Below the pieces are notes generated by a model that was not told the origin of the DNA, made no database searches, and saw nothing but the letters and a program-made list of their open reading frames with translations. Positions 1 to 6,701 of a stretch of DNA of 11,295 bases are shown here, piece by piece (positions within the stretch are counted from its first letter, which is position 1; each line of letters begins with the position of its first letter). Made by a program: the position numbers and the translations under genes. Source of the stretch: Erysipelotrichaceae bacterium (lineage in GTDB: Bacteria > Bacillota_I > Bacilli_A > Erysipelotrichales > Erysipelotrichaceae); contig DXZE01000050.1 in assembly GCA_019415435.1 (NCBI GenBank), positions 1 to 11,295 of the forward strand, given 5' to 3'.

Positions 1-44
1 TTTTTAAGCATTAGATGCCACTTCCCGATGTCGTATCGGGTCTA
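1..44. other. Non-tRNA sequence abutting the tRNA half (probable element end)
   Basis: This stretch occupies the place where the 5' half of the tRNA-Arg should be, but it has no matching acceptor strand (GTCCCCG expected) and no D arm. It contains a perfect 6-bp hairpin, CCCGAT at 24-29 and ATCGGG at 35-40, without a following T-run. By position it should be the last bases of an integrated mobile element lying to the left of the window. That identity is inferred only from the junction; no integrase is visible. Confidence 0.4.
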
Positions 45-86
45 CTCCTAAGCGGAAGGTCGACGGTTCAAATCCGTCCGGGGACG
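45..86 (+). pseudogene. 3' half of a tRNA-Arg(CCT) gene, attachment-site remnant
   Basis: From the anticodon loop to the discriminator base the tRNA fold is perfect: loop CTCCTAA (45-51) with anticodon CCT at 47-49, 3' anticodon strand GCGGA (52-56), variable AGGTC, T stem GACGG/CCGTC around loop TTCAAAT (67-73), 3' acceptor strand CGGGGAC (79-85) and G86. The matching 5' anticodon strand (TCCGC) and everything before it are absent; 40-44 read GTCTA. Tyrosine integrases that use tRNA genes commonly cross over in the anticodon loop and leave exactly this 3' half at the far end of the element. It cannot make a working tRNA. A T-rich tract follows. Confidence 0.7.
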
Positions 87-91
87 CTTTT

Positions 92-568
92 TTAATCTTC
101 ATCCCTGTTTTTATAATCCTCTTCAATATTTTCTTTCCATGTATCTGAAAGACATCCAGTCATGCGCATCTCTGTTACAGCTTTATCGATACCTGCATAG
201 TTATTTTCAATACCTGCTTTATCATTATGAAAGCGTACTGACTTTTCAGGTCGTATACCAAATCTGGAAGCTTCTTTAACCACGTCCATATTAGCCCCAA
301 GAAACAAGAACTCCCAATGATATTTCTTCTTTTCCATATGGATCAGATGCCTGATATCTGCATAGGAATACTGCATGGAAGAATTCTCCAGACCATCTGT
401 TGTAATGATAAATATCGTATGTTCTGGTGATTCGCCACCAAGCATCTTATGTACATGACCAATATGGTTAATAGAAGATCCAATAGCATCAAGTAATGCC
501 GTGATAACTTTTCCTTCCGGTACCTTCTTCATCAAAACATCATAATCTGCAAGCGGTGCAAAATACAT
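92..568 (-). pseudogene. VWA-domain protein fragment fused to MGMT-like start (chimeric ORF)
   Basis: The open frame of 158 codons carries the back half of a von Willebrand factor A domain protein: TALLDAIG (near residue 23), the strand IFIITTDGLEN that supplies a late metal-site TDG motif, and WEFLFLGANMD, typical of small bacterial VWA proteins of about 200-220 residues. The front, including the DxSxS metal-binding motif, is missing. Residues before TALLDAIG (MYFAPLADYDVLMKKVPEGK) instead resemble the front of a small alkyltransferase-like MGMT-family protein, so the frame appears to be a deletion fusion of two genes joined near 500-505. ATG568 has no ribosome site; the original start and frame lie at 636, now frameshifted away. 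The stop lies 6 bp from the tRNA half. Function as a protein is unlikely; the fusion reading rests on remembered family sequence. Confidence 0.6.
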
Positions 569-636
569 TCTGTTTCCACCATATCCCGATTATCCTTCAA
601 CATTGTATTAAAGTCTTTCTGGTTCTCTTTTGTCAT
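500..636 (-). pseudogene. 5' remnant of an alkyltransferase-like MGMT-family gene, frameshifted
   Basis: ATG at 636 follows a good ribosome site (AAAGGT, 646-651 region) and opens MTKENQKDFNTMLKDNRDM. In the next frame the DNA continues GYGGNRMYFAPLADYDVLMK, KVPEGKVIT. These two pieces, in this order, resemble the start of small Firmicute methylated-DNA-cysteine-methyltransferase-like proteins, in which DFN.ML...DMPKIQ is followed by KYGG.RMYFAPP..YD..M..VP.GK. About 12-15 residues between DM and YGG are lost and the frame shifts where ATATGG occurs, compatible with a short-homology deletion. The catalytic region is gone, replaced by the VWA fragment. Family assignment is from memory of the pattern and needs a search. 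Confidence 0.5.
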
Positions 637-660
637 AATGATTACCTTTATCAATTATTC

Positions 661-689
661 TGTATATAAAAGATGATAGTTCAAAGCAA
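661..689 (-). promoter_or_regulatory. Putative promoter of the MGMT/VWA remnant
   Basis: Read on the minus strand, TTGCTT (684-689) and TATACA (661-666) are 17 bp apart and lie about 25 bp before the ATG at 636. The promoter and ribosome site survive although the gene is broken. The -35 is only a partial match. Confidence 0.35.
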
Positions 690-694
690 CCATA

Positions 695-1282
695 TTAATC
701 CTGATTCTTATATACCTGCGTAATGATCTCAGCACAGTCATCAATTCCAAGTGTACCGGTATTCAGACATAAATCGTAATTTAGCGGATCTCCAAAATTC
801 TGATCCGTATAAATCTCATAGTATGCCGCACGACGTTTGTCTTTATCCTTCAAACGCTTCTCAGGCTTCTCTGGTGATTCTCCATACTGACTTACAATCC
901 GGTGTGCTCTGGATTCCATATCTGCATAGATAAAGCATTTCAGTAAATCATCATGATATTCCTTCAACACATAATCAGCACATCTTCCGACAATAATGCA
1001 TGGTCCTTTATCTGCTAATTCCTTGATAATCCGGCATTGTTCTGTCCAGATGGCTATTCTTGTAGTTGGTCCATACATTCCAAGTGAGCCGAAGAATCCG
1101 CCATCATCCATATACTCACTCTGTTCGCTGACATAATCTTCCGCAAATCCGCTTTTCTCTGCAATCTGCTGGATGATCTCCCTGTCATAGCATGGAATCC
1201 CCAGCATATCTGCGGCTTTCCTTGCGACGGTACGTCCGCCGCTGCCAAACTGACGGCTTATTGTAATGATCTTGTCTGACAT
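695..1282 (-). CDS. Cytidylate kinase-like family protein
   Basis: The 195-residue protein matches the cytidylate kinase-like (Cytidylate_kin2) P-loop family. It begins with the phosphate-binding loop ISRQFGSGGR (residues 8-17), then CYDREII (31-37), GPCIIVGRCADYVL (93-106), a charged lid KDKDKRRAAYY (145-155) and GDPLNYDLCLNTG (164-176), the usual closing signature. The length is typical. Members are soluble and presumed to phosphorylate a nucleoside monophosphate, but most are uncharacterised and need not be the main CMP kinase. ATG1282 follows AGAGG at about 6 bp. The gene is divergent from ftsH, sharing a 158-bp spacer that holds a CIRCE operator closer to ftsH; whether HrcA also affects this gene is unknown. 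The next gene on this strand is the decayed chimera. Confidence 0.85.
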   Translation of the reverse strand: MSDKIITISRQFGSGGRTVARKAADMLGIPCYDREIIQQIAEKSGFAEDYVSEQSEYMDDGGFFGSLGMYGPTTRIAIWTEQCRIIKELADKGPCIIVGRCADYVLKEYHDDLLKCFIYADMESRAHRIVSQYGESPEKPEKRLKDKDKRRAAYYEIYTDQNFGDPLNYDLCLNTGTLGIDDCAEIITQVYKNQD

Positions 1283-1342
1283 AAATTACCTCTTCCTACT
1301 TACAATATAACAATATTTTCAGTTTTCTTTCATACTTTTTTA

Positions 1343-1371
1343 TGAAAATCATATATTATATCTGCTATAAG
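1343..1371 (+). promoter_or_regulatory. ftsH promoter (extended -10)
   Basis: TATAAG (1366-1371) is preceded by TGC (1363-1365), an extended -10. The -35 region TGAAAA (1343-1348) at 17 bp spacing is weak, as is common with an extended -10. Transcription would start near 1378, just before the CIRCE operator. Confidence 0.5.
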
Positions 1372-1382
1372 CAAGCATACTA

Positions 1383-1409
1383 TTAGCACTCATGAATATA
1401 GTGTGCTAA
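1383..1409. promoter_or_regulatory. CIRCE element (HrcA operator)
   Basis: TTAGCACTC (1383-1391), a 9-bp spacer, and GTGTGCTAA (1401-1409) match the CIRCE consensus TTAGCACTC-N9-GAGTGCTAA at 17 of 18 positions; the single change is T for A at 1402. It begins within a few bases of the predicted ftsH transcription start and ends 15 bp before the AGGAGG ribosome site, the usual place for HrcA repression. HrcA itself is not in the window. Confidence 0.88.
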
Positions 1410-1440
1410 TATCTATGCATACACAGGAGGATATGTGTAT

Positions 1441-3324
1441 ATGCAGCAGAATATGAATAACAACAATCAAAACAACAAGCCGCGTAAGCCTGTGATGTAT
1501 TACTATGCGATTGTTATGATTGTACTGGTTCTGCTCAATCTGTTTATGGTTCCTCAGATGGAAAAAGCACAGATTGTAGAATCAGACTACAGTACATTCA
1601 TTTCTGACACAGAAAACAATCGTGTCAAAGAAGTCGAAGTACAGCAGAATCAGATCTTATATGAATTAAAAGGATCTGATACGGTTTACCGGACTGGCCT
1701 GATGAATGACCCTGATTTAACAAGTCGTCTGGAAGAACACAACGTAAAATTTACTGCAGATATTGTTGAACAGACATCACCATGGGTGAACTTCATCCTT
1801 GGCTGGCTGTTACCTATCTTTGTCGCAACATTACTGTTAAGATTCCTGTTGTATCGCGGTGCCTCTCATGGCGGTGGTCTTGGAAACGGCAGTTCCATGG
1901 GTTCCATGTTCAATCTTGGCAAATCCAACGCCCGTGTCTACAACAAGAAAGATCAGGGAGGCATTACCTTCAGGGATGTGGCTGGTGAAGATGAAGCCAA
2001 GGATTCCTTACAGGAAATTGTTCACTATCTGAAAGATCCTGAAGCGTATAAGAAGATCGGCGCAAGAATGCCTAAAGGTATTCTCTTAGTTGGTCCTCCA
2101 GGAACAGGTAAAACCATGCTTGCCAAAGCAGTCGCTGGTGAATCCAATGTTCCATTCATTTCCATGAGTGGTTCTGAATTCGTTGAAATGTTCGTTGGTA
2201 TGGGTGCTTCCAAGGTCAGAGATCTGTTTAAGACAGCTAAGGATAAAGCTCCATGTATTGTCTTCATTGATGAAATTGATGCAATTGGCGGCAAGCGTTC
2301 TGGTGCCGGGTATGGCGGCAATGATGAAAGAGAACAGACTTTAAACCAGTTATTAACAGAGATGGATGGCTTTGAAGATAACAATGGCATCATTGTTCTC
2401 GCAGCTACCAACAGACCTGAAAATCTGGATCCTGCCTTATTAAGACCAGGCAGATTTGACCGCCGTATTCCGGTAGAATTACCTGACTTAAAGGGTCGTG
2501 AAGATATCCTGAAGGTTCATGCCAAGAAGGTTAAGACTGATCCGGATATCAATTATAACGTCATCGCAAGAATGGCATCCGGTGCCTCTGGCGCAGAGCT
2601 TGCCAACATTATTAACGAAGGTGCCTTAAGAGCCGTCAGAGAAGGCAGAGATACTGTTACCCAGAAAGATCTGGAAGAAAGTATTGAAGTAGTTTTCGCC
2701 GGATATCAGAAGAAGAATGCAATTCTTACTGATAAGGAAAAGAAGACCGTTGCCTATCATGAAGTTGGTCATGCGCTCGTTGCCGCATTGCAGACCCATA
2801 CAGCACCTGTACAGAAGATTACGATTATTCCTCGTACCTCTGGTGCCTTAGGCTATACAATGCAGGTAGAAGAAGGCAACCACTATCTCTATACAAGAGA
2901 AGAACTTGAAAATGAGATTGCGACATTAACCGGCGGCAGAGCTGCTGAAGAGGTTGTCTTTGGAGAAGTATCTACCGGTGCTTCCAATGATATTGAAAAG
3001 GCCACAAAGATTGCCCGTTCCATGATTACCAGGTATGGTATGTCTGATGACTTCGATATGGTTGCCATGGAAACAGTAAACAACAAGTATCTTGGTGGAG
3101 ACGCAAGTCTTGCCTGTGCAGATACTACCGCAGCCAATATTGATAAATTGGTTGTAGAACTTGTCCGCAAGGAACATGAGAAAGCCAGGAAACTTCTGGA
3201 AGATCATCGTGATGATCTGGACCGTATTGCTTCTTATCTGTATGAGAAAGAAACAATTACCGGTGAAGAGTTCATGAATATTCTTGAAAACAAGCCAGAG
3301 GCTTCTGAAGAAACACAGGCTTAA
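1441..3324 (+). CDS. ftsH: ATP-dependent zinc metalloprotease FtsH
   Basis: Membrane-anchored AAA+ protease that extracts and degrades membrane and short-lived cytosolic proteins as a hexamer. Counting from ATG1441 (627 residues): Asn-rich head, TM1 about 19-38, extracytoplasmic FtsH_ext domain, TM2 about 115-138, Walker A GPPGTGKT 218-225, Walker B VFIDE ending at 278, the second region of homology around NRPENLDPALLRPGRFD, zinc site HEVGH 440-444 and third ligand D517 in NDIEKAT. All catalytic residues are present and length is normal. AGGAGG (1425-1430) stands 10 bp before ATG1441 and 4 bp before an in-frame GTG at 1435; ATG is preferred, which shortens the head by two residues. A CIRCE operator upstream points to HrcA heat-shock control. 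The gene ends at a nested-palindrome terminator shared with convergent rpiB. Confidence 0.97.
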   Translation: MQQNMNNNNQNNKPRKPVMYYYAIVMIVLVLLNLFMVPQMEKAQIVESDYSTFISDTENNRVKEVEVQQNQILYELKGSDTVYRTGLMNDPDLTSRLEEHNVKFTADIVEQTSPWVNFILGWLLPIFVATLLLRFLLYRGASHGGGLGNGSSMGSMFNLGKSNARVYNKKDQGGITFRDVAGEDEAKDSLQEIVHYLKDPEAYKKIGARMPKGILLVGPPGTGKTMLAKAVAGESNVPFISMSGSEFVEMFVGMGASKVRDLFKTAKDKAPCIVFIDEIDAIGGKRSGAGYGGNDEREQTLNQLLTEMDGFEDNNGIIVLAATNRPENLDPALLRPGRFDRRIPVELPDLKGREDILKVHAKKVKTDPDINYNVIARMASGASGAELANIINEGALRAVREGRDTVTQKDLEESIEVVFAGYQKKNAILTDKEKKTVAYHEVGHALVAALQTHTAPVQKITIIPRTSGALGYTMQVEEGNHYLYTREELENEIATLTGGRAAEEVVFGEVSTGASNDIEKATKIARSMITRYGMSDDFDMVAMETVNNKYLGGDASLACADTTAANIDKLVVELVRKEHEKARKLLEDHRDDLDRIASYLYEKETITGEEFMNILENKPEASEETQA

Positions 3325-3333
3325 AAGAAAAGA

Positions 3334-3406
3334 TGTCAGCTTGAAGTGAACCCCCTAAGTTGGACAACAACCTAGGGGGTTTTACTATGAAGCTGACACC
3401 TTTTTT
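3334..3406. terminator. Nested palindrome, bidirectional terminator (IS-end-like)
   Basis: An outer repeat TGTCAGCTT (3334-3342) / AAGCTGACA (3390-3398) encloses a strong hairpin AACCCCCTA (3349-3357) / TAGGGGGTT (3373-3381), itself continued by GTTG/CAAC around GACAA after one mismatch. Six T follow on the plus strand (3401-3406) and an A-rich tract precedes, so it can end ftsH and, in reverse, rpiB, whose stop codon overlaps the T-run. The inner CCCCCTAAGTTGGACA segment resembles terminal sequences of IS3-family elements, so this may be an IS-derived or MITE-like repeat now serving as a terminator. Confidence 0.75.
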
Positions 3407-3857
3407 ATTTCTCACAATTTCTTTTTTCAATATCCATGATTTCATTGACACGTCTTTCATGACGTCCGCCTTCGAAATCCGTTTTCAGGAATACATCTAC
3501 AATCTGTTTTGCAGTTTCAATACCGATAACTCTGGCACCAAATGTCACAATATTGCAGTTATTATGTCTTCTGGAATATTCAGCACTGTAAGGTTCTGAA
3601 CATGTGCAGGCTCTGATACCTCTTACCTTATTACAGGCAAGACCAATACCTACACCAGTTCCACATATGGCAATACCTCTGTCTACATCTCCATTTGCGA
3701 CCGCATTGGCCACTTTTTCGCCATATACAGGGTAATCTACAGATTCATTGGTATCTGTACCATAATTGATAATTTCGTAGCCTTCTGACTTTAAATAAGC
3801 CACCAGTTCGTTCTTCATGTCTACTGCGGCATGATCATTCGCAATACCTACTTTCAT
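3405..3857 (-). CDS. rpiB: Ribose-5-phosphate isomerase B
   Basis: The 150-residue protein belongs to the RpiB/LacAB family, which interconverts ribose 5-phosphate and ribulose 5-phosphate in the cytoplasmic pentose phosphate pathway. It shows NDHAA (residues 7-11), the catalytic cysteine C65 in ICGTGVGIG, H98 in RRHNNCN (equivalent to the ring-opening histidine), and the C-terminal phosphate-binding segment GGRHERRVNEI. Length is normal. The start ATG overlaps the lgt stop (ATGA), implying translational coupling and one transcript with lgt. The family also includes galactose-6-phosphate isomerase subunits and allose-6-phosphate isomerase; a lone gene beside lgt favours RpiB. Confidence 0.92.
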   Translation of the reverse strand: MKVGIANDHAAVDMKNELVAYLKSEGYEIINYGTDTNESVDYPVYGEKVANAVANGDVDRGIAICGTGVGIGLACNKVRGIRACTCSEPYSAEYSRRHNNCNIVTFGARVIGIETAKQIVDVFLKTDFEGGRHERRVNEIMDIEKRNCEK

Positions 3858-4615
3858 ACTGTCTCCTTCTCTGCTTTACGCTGTCTTCTGTATATCAGAT
3901 ACGCTCCTATTAAGAATGTAAATATAGCAATAAACTGTGATGTGGAAAGTGGTCCTATTGTTCCTCTGACTGCATCACCACGAATAAATTCAATCATGAA
4001 TCTGCCTATACTATAGAGAATCAGATACCAGGCACCTGTATCCTCAGGATGCTTACCTTTTGTAAGATTTCTGTAAAGGATAAAGAAGATTAAGAAATCT
4101 CCAGCGGCGGATATCAATTGGGTAGGAATAATCGGATCCGTCGTCCAGGCTAAGGAATTAGCCGGGAAGCGTACGCCATACCATGCATCTGTATGGATAC
4201 CACCGCAGCATCCCGCAAAGAAACATCCGATTCTGCCAAATCCCTGGGCCAATGGTACACATGGCATCAGGATTGGGAAATATGTCATAAAATCCCAATG
4301 CATGAAATGGCACCAGATCATCGCGCCGACAATACCGCCTAAGATACCGCCATACACAACCCAGCCACCACTGCCAAGAACGGATAATGGGTTAGCTATA
4401 AACTGATCCCATACGGTCAGACAGTATGTCATTTTGGAACATGCATAGCCAAACACAACTACAAATATTACAAATGTATCGATATGCTCATAATCAAGAC
4501 GATACTTTCTGGTTAACTTTTCTGCTAACCAGGCAGCCATCAGAATCCCTATGGCAATCATGACACCATAGCCATGAATTGTAACAGGACCTATCGTAAG
4601 CCAGTCATTGTGCAT
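3854..4615 (-). CDS. lgt: Prolipoprotein diacylglyceryl transferase Lgt
   Basis: Integral membrane enzyme that transfers diacylglycerol from phosphatidylglycerol to the lipobox cysteine of prolipoproteins, the first step of lipoprotein maturation. The 253-residue protein has the Lgt layout of seven hydrophobic segments: HGYGVM near 14-19, GGWVVYGGILGG (83-94), the signature GRIGCFFAGCC (127-137) with the essential arginine R128, PTQL (164-167), and the late motif IEFIRGD (208-214). The position of the E. coli H103 is Y88, as in many Firmicutes. The usual H-P-T-Q-L-Y-E reads I-P-T-Q-L-I-S here, a departure from most homologues. ATG4615 follows AAAGGAGG. It lies 56 bp after the hdeD-like gene and overlaps rpiB by 4 bp, so the three probably form one operon. 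Confidence 0.9.
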   Translation of the reverse strand: MHNDWLTIGPVTIHGYGVMIAIGILMAAWLAEKLTRKYRLDYEHIDTFVIFVVVFGYACSKMTYCLTVWDQFIANPLSVLGSGGWVVYGGILGGIVGAMIWCHFMHWDFMTYFPILMPCVPLAQGFGRIGCFFAGCCGGIHTDAWYGVRFPANSLAWTTDPIIPTQLISAAGDFLIFFILYRNLTKGKHPEDTGAWYLILYSIGRFMIEFIRGDAVRGTIGPLSTSQFIAIFTFLIGAYLIYRRQRKAEKETV

Positions 4616-4671
4616 AGAAAACCTCCTTTGGATATTGTAGTAGAATCATGTCTTTAAATACAGTCATCCGC

Positions 4672-5283
4672 TTACTCATCCTTACGGTCTTCTGCTGTAA
4701 CATCAATGACATTATCCTCTTCTTCATTCTTAAATGTCTTCATGAAATTAGAAAACTTATTTGCCAGGAATAGTGTCGCAATCAGGTCAGAAACCCCATC
4801 ATATACAAGACCTGCACCAATCACAATAAAGACAATATTCTTTGCGGTCTGACCACTCAGCCAGAACATAATCACAACACCCAGTATGATGGAAATAATA
4901 CCCATCACAAAGTAAAATGCAGACTGGGAATAATTGATTCTCTTTGCGACAATTGCCTGCTGTACCTTGCGGACACCACTAGCTGTAATAACAATACCAA
5001 GAATCACCGGTATCAGATCTGCAATCAGATTCTGCTTTGTAATGATGATAAGTCCAAAGACAATCGCTATGACACCATACACAAAGTCATTACGATAGAA
5101 CGCATCCTTAACCGGAATCAGGAAATAATTGATTACCGCTACAGCACCTAAAGCCAGAAAACCAATGCCTATAATAGATGTAATCACATCACCGGATACC
5201 TTTGGAAAAGCTATTAACAGAATGCCAATAACTATATAAATGATGGATATCAGAATATTTGACCATTTAACTTCTTTCAACAT
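4672..5283 (-). CDS. HdeD-family (DUF308) membrane protein
   Basis: The 203-residue protein has six hydrophobic segments at about 9-27, 34-54, 66-82, 87-103, 121-141 and 148-174, in pairs each ending in a glycine-rich turn (IGIGFLALGAV, ILGIVITASGV, IVIGAGLVYDGV). This is the pattern of the HdeD/DUF308 family, named after an E. coli acid-resistance membrane protein; its molecular activity is unknown. A charged cytosolic tail (about 185-203) rich in Glu, Asp and Lys follows the last segment. ATG5283 follows AGAGGA. It is the first gene of the hdeD-like / lgt / rpiB cluster and has a plausible promoter just upstream. Calling it an acid-stress protein would go beyond the sequence. Confidence 0.75.
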   Translation of the reverse strand: MLKEVKWSNILISIIYIVIGILLIAFPKVSGDVITSIIGIGFLALGAVAVINYFLIPVKDAFYRNDFVYGVIAIVFGLIIITKQNLIADLIPVILGIVITASGVRKVQQAIVAKRINYSQSAFYFVMGIISIILGVVIMFWLSGQTAKNIVFIVIGAGLVYDGVSDLIATLFLANKFSNFMKTFKNEEEDNVIDVTAEDRKDE

Positions 5284-5309
5284 ATATCATTCCTCTTTTC
5301 ACATCCATT

Positions 5310-5338
5310 ATCATACACATTTTAAACCACTTTATGAA
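5310..5338 (-). promoter_or_regulatory. Putative promoter of the hdeD-like / lgt / rpiB operon
   Basis: On the minus strand TTCATA (5333-5338) and TATGAT (5310-5315) are exactly 17 bp apart and lie 26 bp before the hdeD-like start codon. It is divergent from the promoter of the dehydrogenase. Confidence 0.5.
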
Positions 5339-5365
5339 CCTGAAATCTTATACAGATTATCAGAA

Positions 5366-5374
5366 TGATATAAT
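5366..5374 (+). promoter_or_regulatory. Promoter (extended -10) of the hydroxyacid dehydrogenase
   Basis: A consensus TATAAT (5369-5374) preceded by TGA (5366-5368) makes an extended -10. No good -35 is present. The start would be near 5381, giving a leader of about 15 nt that holds the AGCAGG ribosome site before ATG5396. Confidence 0.6.
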
Positions 5375-5395
5375 GATCAGGAAAGCAGGTTTATT

Positions 5396-6328
5396 ATGAA
5401 AATCATTTGTGCAACACCTCTTAATGAAACATACAGAAAAGAACTGTCTGATATCACTGAAGACATTCAGTTTATGGATAAAAAGGATATTACTGCAGAA
5501 GATTTAAAAGATACTGATGCTGTATTAGGAAATGTTAATCCCGATATATTAAATCAGTCTTCATCTTTAAAGTGGGTACAGCTGGATTCTGCTGGTGCAG
5601 ACAAGTGGTGCACCTTAAAAGATGATATTGTTCTTACTAATGCATCAGGTGCTTATAATACTGCAATCAGCGAACATATGCTTGGCTGTACATTAGCTGT
5701 TATAAAAAACCTTTACAGATATAAAGATCAGCAGGAATTCCATGACTGGATTAATCTTGGTCCTGTCAGAACTATCTCGCAGCTAAAGATACTTGTCATA
5801 GGCATGGGAGAAATCGGCACTGCCTATGGACAGTTAATGCATACGCTTGGCGCAAAAGTATATGGCGTACGCAGAACAATCCATGATAAGCCTGACTTTG
5901 TAAAGAAACTCTATACTACAGATACCATGCAGGAAATACTGCCATATGCTGATATTGTCGCATTATGTCTTCCGGAAACGCCAGATACATACCACATCAT
6001 CAATGAAGATACCCTTGCAAAGATGAAAGAAGGATCTGTTCTGATCAATGTTGGCAGAGGTAATGCAGTAGATGAAAATGCACTGATAAAAGCCATGAAA
6101 TCACATCATCTTTCCGCTGCCTGCCTCGATGTGACAGAACATGAACCTTTACCTAAGAATAATCCTTTATGGGAATGTGAGAATGTCTACATTACACCTC
6201 ATATATCCGGTAAGTTTAATGCGGAGACAACAATTGATAAGATTGTCTCTGTCTATGCAGAAAACCTCAGACACTTCATTAAAAATGAACCACTTATCAA
6301 TATTGTAGATAAGAAGCTTAGATATTAA
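5396..6328 (+). CDS. D-2-hydroxyacid dehydrogenase (NAD-dependent)
   Basis: The 310-residue protein is a D-isomer-specific 2-hydroxyacid dehydrogenase, which reduces 2-keto acids to D-2-hydroxy acids with NAD(P)H or the reverse. The nucleotide-binding loop is GMGEIG (136-141) in the central Rossmann domain. The catalytic triad is R221 in NVGRG, E250 in HEPLP and H269 in ITPHISG. The substrate domain is formed by about 1-100 and the last 30 residues, and includes WVQLDSAGADKW near 60-71. Length is near the lower end for the family. The substrate cannot be told from sequence; the family includes phosphoglycerate, glycerate and lactate dehydrogenases. It is a single-gene unit with its own promoter and terminator, divergent from the hdeD-like gene. 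Confidence 0.9.
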   Translation: MKIICATPLNETYRKELSDITEDIQFMDKKDITAEDLKDTDAVLGNVNPDILNQSSSLKWVQLDSAGADKWCTLKDDIVLTNASGAYNTAISEHMLGCTLAVIKNLYRYKDQQEFHDWINLGPVRTISQLKILVIGMGEIGTAYGQLMHTLGAKVYGVRRTIHDKPDFVKKLYTTDTMQEILPYADIVALCLPETPDTYHIINEDTLAKMKEGSVLINVGRGNAVDENALIKAMKSHHLSAACLDVTEHEPLPKNNPLWECENVYITPHISGKFNAETTIDKIVSVYAENLRHFIKNEPLINIVDKKLRY

Positions 6329-6384
6329 AAACTATCAAATACTTTTGGTGGTGCACAACATGTCGTTAAAAATAATGATAAAAA

Positions 6385-6416
6385 AACAAACGAATTTTAT
6401 GCAATTCGCTGTTTTC
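6385..6416 (+). terminator. Intrinsic terminator after the dehydrogenase
   Basis: CGAATT (6391-6396) and AATTCG (6403-6408) pair around TTATGC, extended by AACA/TGTT after a small internal loop, followed by TTTTC. It is AT-rich and therefore of moderate strength. Confidence 0.55.
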
Positions 6417-6515
6417 TTGTAAATATTTATTACATAGGAAGCTATGGATTCCTATACTGGATTACCTTTACGGTGGCGGTTAACCCTTCTTGTTTCAGGA
6501 GAGTTAGTGTGTCTC

Positions 6516-6521
6516 TATAAT
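6516..6521 (+). promoter_or_regulatory. -10 box of the holin-like toxin gene
   Basis: A perfect TATAAT lies 69 bp before the toxin start codon. The -35 at 17 bp (TTTCAG) is poor. It implies a leader of about 60 nt, as is usual in type I toxin mRNAs. Confidence 0.4.
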
Positions 6522-6590
6522 CATTGCACTGTATGTTTTAAGAGTCTGGTACAGCTCTATAAAGAGTTTCGTACTAAAGAGGGAAGCATT

Positions 6591-6701
6591 ATGAGTCCCT
6601 ATGAAATAATCCTGGTGATATTACAGACAGACATGGTTGTAATATCTGCCATTGCTCTTGTTCTCAACGGAATCAAAAAAAGATCGCCGGGTCTCGTATA
6701 G
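6591..6701 (+). CDS. Putative holin-like toxin (type I TA, TxpA/BsrG-like)
   Basis: A 36-residue peptide starting MSPYEIILVILQTDMVVISA has one membrane segment (about 5-25) and a basic tail (KKR). The M-S/T-x-Y/F-E-x start plus one helix and lysine-rich end is the pattern of the putative holin-like toxin family, which includes B. subtilis TxpA, BsrE and BsrG; these depolarise or damage the membrane and are silenced by an antisense RNA. ATG6591 follows AGAGGG (6578-6583) at 7 bp. The same frame is open back to an ATG at 6444, but that start has no ribosome site and the upstream residues do not look like the family. The gene has its own terminator, and an opposing promoter lies just beyond it. 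Confidence 0.65.
   Translation: MSPYEIILVILQTDMVVISAIALVLNGIKKRSPGLV

Noticed and set aside
1..86. Group I intron end in a tRNA-Arg(CCT) gene, as in some bacteria
   Set aside because: Introns of this class end in G at the 3' splice site, but the base before the tRNA-like part is A (44) and no G stands at any junction that keeps the tRNA loop intact; no intron core helices are seen in the short upstream sequence.
1..86. 3' end of tmRNA
   Set aside because: The T arm and acceptor strand CGGGGAC-G follow a normal anticodon arm 3' strand with CCT anticodon and a 5-nt variable loop, which fits tRNA-Arg and not tmRNA.
1435..1440. GTG at 1435 as the ftsH start
   Set aside because: It leaves only 4 bp after AGGAGG, whereas ATG1441 has 10 bp and is the stronger start codon; GTG is still possible and would add two residues.
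2025..2411. Long open frame antisense to ftsH
   Set aside because: It lies over the highly conserved AAA+ region, has no ribosome site and no recognisable motif; it is a shadow of ftsH codon use.
6444..6590. N-terminal extension of the toxin frame from ATG6444
   Set aside because: There is no ribosome site at 6444, a consensus -10 box lies inside the extension, and the family peptide starts at ATG6591 with a proper ribosome site.
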